A stretch of 6,711 nucleotides of DNA from Phascolarctobacterium succinatutens CAG:287 (GTDB taxonomy: Bacteria; Bacillota; Negativicutes; Acidaminococcales; Acidaminococcaceae): the NCBI RefSeq assembly GCF_000434895.1, contig NZ_FR892750.1, positions 1-6,711 of the forward strand, read 5' to 3'. Shown here piece by piece: positions 1 through 5,934 of the stretch. The notes under the pieces are model-generated. The model ran no database searches. It was not told where the DNA came from and saw only the letters and a program-made list of their open reading frames with translations. Within the stretch, counting starts at the first letter, position 1. Each line of letters opens with the position of its first letter. Made by a program: the position numbers and the translations under genes.

Positions 1-4
1 TTCG

Positions 5-79
5 TGGTAGCGCTAAAGGGAATCGAACCCTTGATTTCGCCTTGAGAGGGCGACGTCTTAGCCGCTTGACCATAGCGCC
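5..79 (-). tRNA. tRNA-Glu (anticodon CTC)
   Basis: Read on the minus strand this folds as a complete cloverleaf. The acceptor strand GGCGCTA pairs with TAGCGCT, the first pair being a G-U wobble. Bases TG are followed by a GTC/GAC D stem, then the anticodon stem TCGCC/GGCGA with loop CTCTCAA. The T arm is AAGGG-TTCGATT-CCCTT, then discriminator A and an encoded CCA at 5-7. Loop positions 34-36 are CTC, which reads the GAG codon. The D arm closely resembles bacterial tRNA-Glu. It lies 3 bases downstream of tRNA-Gln and is probably cut from the same precursor. CTC is the minor glutamate isoacceptor; a TTC species must exist elsewhere in the genome. Confidence 0.95.
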
Positions 80-82
80 ATT

Positions 83-156
83 TGGCTCCGGGACTAGGAC
101 TCGAACCCAGACCGAATGATCCAGAGTCACTTGTGCTACCATTACACCATCCCGGA
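83..156 (-). tRNA. tRNA-Gln (anticodon CTG)
   Basis: This is a complete minus-strand cloverleaf. The acceptor TCCGGGA pairs fully with TCCCGGA, followed by discriminator G and an encoded CCA at 83-85. The D arm is GTGT-AATGGTA-GCAC, the anticodon stem is AGTGA/TCATT with loop CTCTGGA, and the T arm is CTGGG-TTCGAGT-CCTAG. Loop positions 34-36 are CTG, so it reads CAG. The weak U1-A72 first pair and G73 are usual for tRNA-Gln. It is the first gene of a two-tRNA unit transcribed leftward from the promoter at 197-225, with a leader of about 34 bases. Confidence 0.95.
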
Positions 157-196
157 GTAGCAGTTCTTTTTGAGCACGCTCATCAGAACAATAACG

Positions 197-225
197 ATTA
201 TAGCAGATAGATAGCAGTTGGTCAA
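197..225 (-). promoter_or_regulatory. Promoter of the tRNA-Gln/tRNA-Glu unit
   Basis: On the minus strand there is a -35 box TTGACC (complement of 220-225) and a perfect -10 box TATAAT (complement of 197-202), separated by 17 bases. The expected start is near 190, about 34 bases before the mature 5' end of tRNA-Gln. Just upstream of the -35 box is a run of A and T tracts (227-246) that could act as an UP element, as is common for stable-RNA promoters. Confidence 0.88.
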
Positions 226-300
226 GTACTTTTTTGAAAAAAAGTAGAAATTTTTTCCAGAAAGTTTAGGAGGAACGGCAACGTTTGTTTGAAGTATAGA

Positions 301-329
301 TTGACGCATATGCTTTAGCATGATAAAAT
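301..329 (+). promoter_or_regulatory. Probable sbcDC promoter
   Basis: A -35 box TTGACG (301-306) and a -10 box TAAAAT (324-329) are separated by 17 bases, giving a start near 336 and a leader of about 50 bases before sbcD. The spacer contains the small dyad ATGC-TTTA-GCAT (310-321). It could bind a regulator, but it is short enough to be chance. I see no LexA-type box here. Confidence 0.65.
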
Positions 330-387
330 CAAGATAATACAACGATTATATAACAGTGAATAAATATTCGTGACAGGGAGTGATAGC

Positions 388-1554
388 ATGAAGCTTTTAC
401 ATTTGTCGGATTTGCATTTAGGAAAAAAACTCAACGAGTTTTCTCTTTATGAGGACCAAAAATATATTTTACAACGTATTGTACAGATGATTTGCGCCAA
501 GCAGCCTGATTGCGTACTGCTTGCCGGAGATATTTATGATAAACCGGTGCCGCCGGCAGAAGCTGTCGTTTTGTTTGATGATTTTCTCAATCAGTTGGCG
601 GAGCTTAAGGTGCCTGTGTGCATCATCAGCGGCAACCATGATTCGGCGGAGCGCCTGGCGTTCGGTGCGCAGCTGATGAGCAGTAGCGGCGTTCACTTTG
701 CAGGCAGCTATAACGGACAGCCACAGCAGCTTGTGCTGGAGGATGAATTCGGCAAGGTGAATATTTTCCTGCTGCCGTTTTTAAAGCCTGCTGTTGTGAA
801 GCATTGGGCACCGGAGGAGGTGGCAGCGGAGATTACAGGCTACCATGATGCGGTGAAATATGCTGTGTCGCAGCTGCCGTTGGCACAGGACGAGCGCAAT
901 GTGCTTGTTGCGCATCAGTTTGTTACCGGCGCAGTTACCGCAGGCAGCGAGGCCGTTAATGTGGGCGGATTGGATAATATCGGTGCGGAGGTTTTTGCTG
1001 CTTTTGATTATGTGGCCTTGGGGCATATCCATAATCCTCAGAATGTCGGCGGTAATGAGTGCATCCGCTATTGCGGTACACCGCTGAAATATTCCTTCAG
1101 CGAATGGCAGCAGCAAAAATCCGTGACAATGTTGGAGCTTGCCGAAAAAGGCAATATGAAGGTTACGCAGCTGCCGCTGACACCGTTGCGTGAGGTGCGT
1201 TATTTAAAGGATACCTTTGAAAATTTAATGGCAAAGCCGACATATGCCATGTTCCCAATGGATGAGAATGGCTGTCTGCAGGATTTTTATTATCTGACGC
1301 TTACTGATGAAAACGATATCCCGAATGCTATGCAGCGCCTGCAGTCGGTGTATAAGAATTTGCTGCAGCTTGATTATGACAATAAGCGCACGCAGGCGAA
1401 TGCAGAACTGGAAATAACGGAAGATTTGGTAGAGAAAACACCGTTGGAGCTTATTGATGATTTTTATCGCCTGCAGAACAATCAGGAGCTGAGCGAGGAG
1501 CAGAAGCAGTATCTGACGAATCTGCTGTCGGAAATGGGAGGTGACATATTATGA
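388..1554 (+). CDS. sbcD: Exonuclease SbcCD, subunit D (Mre11-like nuclease)
   Basis: This is the nuclease subunit of the SbcCD complex, a Mn-dependent 3'-5' exonuclease and hairpin endonuclease that acts with SbcC on blocked DNA ends and cruciforms in the cytoplasm. The 388-residue protein shows the full set of calcineurin-like phosphoesterase motifs: D8-x-H10, GDIYD with D48, GNHD at 82-85, H176 in LVAHQF, and GHIH at 212-215. The SbcC-binding C-terminal part follows. I start it at ATG 388 because AGGGAG at 375-380 sits 7 bases upstream and the protein then begins MKLLHLSDLHLG, as family members do. The in-frame GTG at 370 lies before that site. It overlaps sbcC by ATGA. Length is normal for the family and nothing appears missing. 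Confidence 0.96.
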   Translation: MKLLHLSDLHLGKKLNEFSLYEDQKYILQRIVQMICAKQPDCVLLAGDIYDKPVPPAEAVVLFDDFLNQLAELKVPVCIISGNHDSAERLAFGAQLMSSSGVHFAGSYNGQPQQLVLEDEFGKVNIFLLPFLKPAVVKHWAPEEVAAEITGYHDAVKYAVSQLPLAQDERNVLVAHQFVTGAVTAGSEAVNVGGLDNIGAEVFAAFDYVALGHIHNPQNVGGNECIRYCGTPLKYSFSEWQQQKSVTMLELAEKGNMKVTQLPLTPLREVRYLKDTFENLMAKPTYAMFPMDENGCLQDFYYLTLTDENDIPNAMQRLQSVYKNLLQLDYDNKRTQANAELEITEDLVEKTPLELIDDFYRLQNNQELSEEQKQYLTNLLSEMGGDIL

Positions 1555-4004
1555 GACCGCTGAAGCTGGTTATGAGTGCGTTTGGTCCGTATGCAGGCCA
1601 AACCGTTATAGATTTTTCCCAGCTCGGAGAGCAGGGGCTGTACCTGATTACCGGTGATACCGGTGCCGGCAAAACAGTGATTTTTGATGCCGTTTCCTAT
1701 GCCTTATACGGGCAGACGAGCGGGGGTGTGCGTGATGCCAACATGCTGCGCAGCCAATATGCGGACGCGGATACGCCGACGTTTGTGGAGCTGGAGTTTT
1801 CCTTCCGCGGCAAGTGCTACAGGGTAAGACGTAACCCGGAGTATCGCCGTCCGTCGAAGCGTGGCGGCGGGATGACGAAGGAAAAGGCCGGCGCCGCGCT
1901 GTACTATCCTGATGGACGCGTACCGGTGACGAGAATGTCTGACGTAGATAAAAGCATCGTGGAGCTGTTGGGGCTTAATCACAAGCAGTTTACGCAGATT
2001 ACGATGATTGCTCAGGGACAGTTTCGAAAATTTTTGGATACCAATACGGATGAGCGTAGTAAAATCTTCCGTGATTTATTTCATACCTACTTTTTCCAGC
2101 AGCTGCAGGATAGGCTGAAGCAGGATGCTGCGGCTAAGCGTAACGAATTTGCCGAGCAGCAGCGCCGAAGCGAGCAGGCGCTGAACGGCATCAGCTGCAT
2201 TTATCCTGCTTATACGGAAAAGCTGCAGAGCTTTGCCGCGCGTCACTATGAAGGCTGTGTTGAAGAAGTACTGGCCTTGGTTGACACAATTATTGCTCTT
2301 GACGAAAAGGAACAGCAGCAGATGGCGGCAGCGGCGGCTATTGTGACGAAAAATCTGACTGCGCTGCAGGACAGCCTGAGCGCTATTGATAAAAAGCAGC
2401 AGCTTGAAAAATATATGCAGACGACAGAAGTGAGAATAGCAGGCATGCAAAAGCATTTGGAGCAGGAAGCAGCTGCAGCAGTGCAAAGACAGGAGGCTCT
2501 GCAAAAGCTTGAGGCAGAGGTCAGCGAAGCGCAAAAGGGCGAGGTGGAGCTGGCACAGCTGCAAACAGCAAGGCAGCAGCTGGCTGCACGCCAAAGAGAG
2601 CTGCGGCAATTACAGGAAATGCAGCAGCGTTACCAAAGTCAGGAGGTTTCGCTGCTGCAGAAGCGTCAGGAGTATAAGCAGGCCTGCGATAATTTCAATC
2701 ATCTTAATGAGCAGAGCGATGCTTGCTTTGACAGATTTTTGGGCGCACAGGCGGGACTTTTGGCGCACGATAAGCTGAAGCCCGGTAAGCCCTGCCCGGT
2801 TTGCGGTTCCTGCGAGCATCCGCAGCCTGTGCAGCTGGCGCAGGACGCACCTACCGAAAATGATGTTGAGCAGGCGCGCGCTAAAGCTGAGGCCGCTCAG
2901 AAAATAAGAGACGGCCTTATAGGTGAAGGCAAGGCTTTGAAGGAACATCTGGAGCTTGACAAAAGCCTACTGACGAGCAAGGGCATGGAGCTGCTTGGCT
3001 GTGACGATTTGAAGCTGATTGCCGAAAAAGCGCAGGCAGAGCTGAAGGATGTTAACAATAAGATTACGTCCCTGCGCCTGAAGATGGGCTTTTTGCAGGA
3101 AAAGGTGGAGCAATACCGCAAGCTGGCGAAAACTTTGGAGCAGCAGAAGGCTGCCGACAAGCAGGCGGAGGCTGCGGCGCAGAGCATGAGGCAGCAAATG
3201 GCAGGTGCCGAAGGGCAACTGCAGGAGCTGAAAAAGCAGCTTGCCGAGCAGAATGAGCTGCTGACGGATGTTGATGAACAGAAGCTGCAGCAGGAGCATG
3301 AAAAGCTGTTGGCGCAGCAGCGTGAGCTGGAGCTGCAGGATAAGCGGCTGTATGCCGCAATCAAGAATAATCAGCGGATTAAGCAGGAGGTCAGCGGCTA
3401 TGAAGCGCGCAGGGCAGCCTGCGAAGCGGAATATAGCTTGATCAACAGCCTTTCCGCAACGCTGAACGGAACCTTGACAGGCAAGAAGCGTGTCAACCTG
3501 GAAACCTATGTGCAGATGCACTACTTCGATAAAATTCTGCAGCGCGCCAATGTAAGGCTGCTGCGTATGAGCCGCGGCCAGTACGAGCTGTGCCGTGACA
3601 AAATGCAGGATGCGGACAGCAAGACGGGCAACAGCAAAACAGGCCTCGATTTGGAGGTTAAGGATTACTACAGCGGTAATCTGCGCAGCGTCAAAACCTT
3701 AAGCGGTGGCGAATCCTTCATGGCATCGCTGGCGTTGGCGCTGGGGCTGGCGGATGAGGTGCAGTCCTGCGCAGGCGGCATTCAGCTGGATACGATGTTT
3801 GTCGACGAAGGCTTCGGTTCGCTGGATGACAGCAGTCTGCAGCAGGCTATTGCTACGCTGCAGGGCCTCAGTGAAGGCCATCGGCTTGTAGGCATAATTT
3901 CGCACGTGCATGACTTGCAGGAAATGATTGACAAAAAAATTCTCGTCAAGAAAAAACGCGGCCTGCAGGGGACGGGCAGCGAAGTCGCACTGGTGGTAGA
4001 TTAA
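1551..4004 (+). CDS. sbcC: Exonuclease SbcCD, subunit C (Rad50-like ATPase)
   Basis: This is the SMC-like ATPase partner of SbcD, which bridges and remodels DNA ends for cleavage. The 817-residue protein has an N-terminal ATPase lobe with Walker A GDTGAGKT (35-42) and a Q-loop in AQGQF (Q155). Two long coiled-coil arms, rich in Gln, Glu, Lys, Leu and Ala, run at roughly 180-405 and 430-640. Between them is the zinc hook CPVC (C415, C418), with a third Cys at 421. The C-terminal lobe has the ABC signature LSGGES (717-722), Walker B TMFVDEG (D752, E753), D-loop SLD (757-759) and switch H785. The arms are shorter than in the ~1,050-residue E. coli protein. The start overlaps the sbcD stop (ATGA) and has GGGAGGTG at 1536-1543, so translation is probably coupled. 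A short duplication, SKTG-N-SKTG, precedes the conserved GLDLEV. Confidence 0.96.
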   Translation: MRPLKLVMSAFGPYAGQTVIDFSQLGEQGLYLITGDTGAGKTVIFDAVSYALYGQTSGGVRDANMLRSQYADADTPTFVELEFSFRGKCYRVRRNPEYRRPSKRGGGMTKEKAGAALYYPDGRVPVTRMSDVDKSIVELLGLNHKQFTQITMIAQGQFRKFLDTNTDERSKIFRDLFHTYFFQQLQDRLKQDAAAKRNEFAEQQRRSEQALNGISCIYPAYTEKLQSFAARHYEGCVEEVLALVDTIIALDEKEQQQMAAAAAIVTKNLTALQDSLSAIDKKQQLEKYMQTTEVRIAGMQKHLEQEAAAAVQRQEALQKLEAEVSEAQKGEVELAQLQTARQQLAARQRELRQLQEMQQRYQSQEVSLLQKRQEYKQACDNFNHLNEQSDACFDRFLGAQAGLLAHDKLKPGKPCPVCGSCEHPQPVQLAQDAPTENDVEQARAKAEAAQKIRDGLIGEGKALKEHLELDKSLLTSKGMELLGCDDLKLIAEKAQAELKDVNNKITSLRLKMGFLQEKVEQYRKLAKTLEQQKAADKQAEAAAQSMRQQMAGAEGQLQELKKQLAEQNELLTDVDEQKLQQEHEKLLAQQRELELQDKRLYAAIKNNQRIKQEVSGYEARRAACEAEYSLINSLSATLNGTLTGKKRVNLETYVQMHYFDKILQRANVRLLRMSRGQYELCRDKMQDADSKTGNSKTGLDLEVKDYYSGNLRSVKTLSGGESFMASLALALGLADEVQSCAGGIQLDTMFVDEGFGSLDDSSLQQAIATLQGLSEGHRLVGIISHVHDLQEMIDKKILVKKKRGLQGTGSEVALVVD

Positions 4005-4043
4005 GGTAAAAATATCACTGCGGAAGCAGAAAATCACTTTACC
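4005..4043 (+). repeat. Nested inverted repeat just after sbcC
   Basis: Directly after the sbcC stop, GGTAAA (4005-4010) pairs with TTTACC (4038-4043). Inside it CTGC (4018-4021) pairs with GCAG (4026-4029) around a GGAA tetraloop. The two stems are separated by an A-rich internal loop of 7 and 8 bases, both sides of which contain ATCA. ATCAC (4033-4037) could instead pair with GTGAT (4057-4061). No T-run follows, so this is not a standard terminator. It may be an mRNA 3'-end structure for sbcDC or an unrecognised cis-acting RNA. Function is unknown. Confidence 0.5.
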
Positions 4044-4048
4044 ATAGA

Positions 4049-4078
4049 TTGTCAGTGTGATAAAATAATCTTTATACT
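4049..4078 (+). promoter_or_regulatory. xpt: Probable xpt promoter
   Basis: TTGTCA (4049-4054) and TATACT (4073-4078) are each one base from consensus and 18 bases apart, giving a start near 4085 and a leader of about 60 bases. The leader contains a possible hairpin, ATTGCTG (4093-4099) with CAGCAGT (4112-4118), which includes one G-U pair and a 12-base loop. It then has an A-run and the xpt ribosome binding site. The core signature of a purine riboswitch is not visible. Confidence 0.55.
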
Positions 4079-4147
4079 TAAAAGAGAAATTTATTGCTGA
4101 CATGTTCGTAGCAGCAGTTAAAAAAACAATTTATGGAGGGCTTGACG

Positions 4148-4735
4148 ATGAAATTATTGGAAGAAAAAATTGTTAATGACGGTGTTATCAAAAGCGGTAA
4201 TGTCCTGAAGGTTGACAGCTTTTTAAATCATCAGATTGATGTGCCGTTTGTTGCGGAGCTTGGTAAAGAATTAAAGCGCTTGTTTGCAGACAGGAATATT
4301 ACTAAAATCCTGACTATTGAAGCCTCCGGCATCGGTATTGCCTGCGTTGCGGCAATGTATTTTGGCGTTCCGGTAGTGTTTGCCAAGAAATCCAGCGGCA
4401 GCAATATGGATAAGGATGTTTACTTCACTCAAATTTATTCCTATACCCATAGCAAAACAAACGACGTTGTTGTTTCCAAAAGATTCCTGTCCAAAACAGA
4501 CCATGTGCTGATTATTGATGACTTCCTGGCTAACGGTTGTGCACTGGAAGGACTTATCGATATTGTACGTCAGTCCGGCGCTACTGTTGAAGGCGTTGGC
4601 GTTGCTGTAGAAAAAGGCTTCCAGGGCGGCGGCGACAAGCTGCGCAAAGCCGGCTACAACCTGCATTCCCTGGCTATCATTGATAAGATGGATGCCAAAA
4701 CCAACACAGTAGTGTTCAGACATGAGGAAGCGTAA
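4148..4735 (+). CDS. xpt: Xanthine phosphoribosyltransferase
   Basis: This enzyme converts xanthine and PRPP to XMP and pyrophosphate in cytoplasmic purine salvage. The 195-residue product matches the Bacillus subtilis Xpt pattern throughout. It has KVDSFLNHQID near the N terminus (21-31), IEASGI (57-62), the PRPP-binding VLIIDDFLANG (120-130) and EKGFQ (155-159). Family length is about 190-195. I start it at ATG 4148, 7 bases after GGAGGG (4135-4140). The upstream in-frame ATG at 4133 overlaps that site and would add only MEGLT. The stop codon overlaps the start of the broken pbuX as TAATG, the expected arrangement of an xpt-pbuX operon. With pbuX destroyed, xanthine must come from another transporter or from internal breakdown. 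Confidence 0.96.
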   Translation: MKLLEEKIVNDGVIKSGNVLKVDSFLNHQIDVPFVAELGKELKRLFADRNITKILTIEASGIGIACVAAMYFGVPVVFAKKSSGSNMDKDVYFTQIYSYTHSKTNDVVVSKRFLSKTDHVLIIDDFLANGCALEGLIDIVRQSGATVEGVGVAVEKGFQGGGDKLRKAGYNLHSLAIIDKMDAKTNTVVFRHEEA

Positions 4736-5009
4736 TGAGCGAAAAACAATATGCGGTTGCACCCTGATGATGTTCGGTTCTATCGTAGTCAGCGGCATGC
4801 AGATGATTGCCAACTGCGGCTACAACACCCGTAATGTAACGATTGCTTCCCTGGCACTCAGCATCGGCATCGGCTTTACCCAGACACCGGCAATTTTTAA
4901 GATTTTCCCTGACTTAATCAAGAATGTTTTTGCAGAAAACTGTGTAGCCGTAGTTTTTATCGTGGCTATGGTGTTAAATATTATTCTGCCTAAAGAGGAA
5001 GAAGAATAA
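4735..5009 (+). pseudogene. pbuX: Xanthine permease remnant with a large internal deletion
   Basis: An ATG at 4735 overlaps the xpt stop and is preceded by GAGGAAG at 4724-4730. It gives MSEKQYAVAP and then TGA at 4765-4767. In another frame, from about 4752 to 5009, lies what looks like the C-terminal end of an NCS2 (uracil/xanthine) permease: MMFGSIVVSGMQMI, then an NxRN segment, a Gly-rich SIGIGF helix, a FPDLIKNVF segment and the last helix VAVVFIVAMVLNIILP, ending in acidic residues. About 85 residues remain of a protein usually 430-460 long. The N-terminal bulk is gone and the frames do not match, so no full permease can be made. The identity as pbuX rests on the neighbouring xpt. An open frame from ATG 4722 exists but lacks a ribosome binding site. 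Re-initiation at ATG 4767 (TGATG) could yield an 80-residue membrane peptide. Confidence 0.85.
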
Positions 5010-5042
5010 CGATACGTGTTTTAGAATAAAGAGGGGTTACAA

Positions 5043-5933
5043 ATGAAGATTATTGATGCCCATATGCATTATTACAATGTTGATGGTTTTGTGCAGGTCG
5101 CAGCCGATGCAGGCTATGAAAATACTGCGGCCTGCTGGCAGAAAATATGCGAAGAAAACAATATCGTTTTTTCCGTAGCTATGGGCAACACTAATTATAC
5201 GTCTTCGAAATACGGTGGTGTTACACCGCGTATGATTGACCTTGCAGCGCCTTTTGACGAGGAGCATTACAATCAGCCGCAGAACATGGGATATTGCATG
5301 GGTGTAAACAGCGAGGCTATAACCGAAGCAAATGCGGAAAAAACGGCGCAGGAATTTGAACGCTTTATTAAGGACCCGCATTGTCTGGGAATTAAGCTCT
5401 ACCCAGGTTATAACGCTGTCTATGTCAACGATAAAAGGCATTGGCCGCTGCTTGAGCTGGCACGTGCCTATAATGTGCCTGTTGCAATTCACACAGGCGA
5501 TACTGCCTGGCCCAGCGGTTTATTGAAATATTCACATCCGCTGACTGTTGATGAAGTAGCAGTGGCGTTTCCCGACGTTACCTTTGTCATAGCGCACTGT
5601 GGTTGCCCATGGTTCGCCGATGCGGCGGAGGTGGCCTGCAAGAATGCCAACGTATGTATTGACCTTTCCGGTCTGGTGGAGGGAAATCCTAAACCGCTGA
5701 TGCTGCTCGAAAGACAGCGTGGCTTTTTGCGTCAGCTGCATACCTGGCTGAATTATCTTGGCAATTATGAAAAAATCATGTATGGCAGTGACTGGCCGCT
5801 TGTAAATATTCCCCTGTATATCTGGATGATCAGCCATGTTGTTCCCGAATGCTATCACGAGGATGTATTTTATAACAATGCAGTAAGGATTTACAGTAAA
5901 ATCGGCAAGCTGCTGGAAAAGTGCGGAGGTTGA
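5043..5933 (+). CDS. Amidohydrolase family 2 (PF04909-type) metal-dependent hydrolase
   Basis: This is a predicted cytoplasmic TIM-barrel hydrolase or decarboxylase of 296 residues; the substrate is unknown. The metal-site pattern of the family is complete: D5-A-H7-M-H9 at the N terminus, GIKLYPG (116-122), AIHTGD with H150, IAHCG with H185 and YGSDWP with D250. It ends in the usual NNAVRIY helix. There is no signal peptide. Members of this family include ACMSD-like decarboxylases and various carboxylate hydrolases, and the sequence does not decide between them. GAGGGG (5031-5036) lies 6 bases before the start. The gene begins 33 bases after the pbuX remnant with no clear promoter, so it is probably read from the xpt promoter. 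One base separates its stop from the next start. Confidence 0.88.
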   Translation: MKIIDAHMHYYNVDGFVQVAADAGYENTAACWQKICEENNIVFSVAMGNTNYTSSKYGGVTPRMIDLAAPFDEEHYNQPQNMGYCMGVNSEAITEANAEKTAQEFERFIKDPHCLGIKLYPGYNAVYVNDKRHWPLLELARAYNVPVAIHTGDTAWPSGLLKYSHPLTVDEVAVAFPDVTFVIAHCGCPWFADAAEVACKNANVCIDLSGLVEGNPKPLMLLERQRGFLRQLHTWLNYLGNYEKIMYGSDWPLVNIPLYIWMISHVVPECYHEDVFYNNAVRIYSKIGKLLEKCGG

Positions 5934-5934
5934 G

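Noticed and set aside
227..246. A/T-rich palindrome with T and A tracts, a possible bidirectional terminator
   Set aside because: No GC stem, no gene ends next to it, and it sits directly upstream of the tRNA -35 box, where an UP element is the simpler reading.
370..387. Upstream GTG start for sbcD adding MTGSDS
   Set aside because: It precedes the AGGGAG ribosome binding site, and the family N terminus begins at the ATG at 388.
2076..3521. Long antisense open frames within sbcC (up to 184 residues)
   Set aside because: They are low-complexity Leu/Gln/Ser/Cys-rich shadows of the coiled-coil coding sequence, without ribosome binding sites or recognisable domains.
1277..3967. Unusually many CTGCAG hexamers
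   Set aside because: They fall mostly on Leu-Gln codon pairs (CTG CAG) in sbcD and the Gln/Leu-rich coiled coils of sbcC, so codon choice explains them better than a DNA signal.
4005..4043. Rho-independent terminator of sbcDC
   Set aside because: The outer stem is A/T-rich with a large internal loop, and no T-run follows.
4104..4108. GTTCG as a PurBox or LexA half-site in the xpt leader
   Set aside because: It is a single five-base match without a partner site at the needed spacing, too short to support.
4133..4147. Upstream ATG start for xpt adding MEGLT
   Set aside because: It overlaps the GGAGGG ribosome binding site, which is well placed for ATG 4148.
4722..4766. ATG 4722 as the true start of a 95-residue membrane protein
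   Set aside because: It lies inside xpt without a ribosome binding site. Its first 10 codons are xpt end and pbuX start read out of frame.
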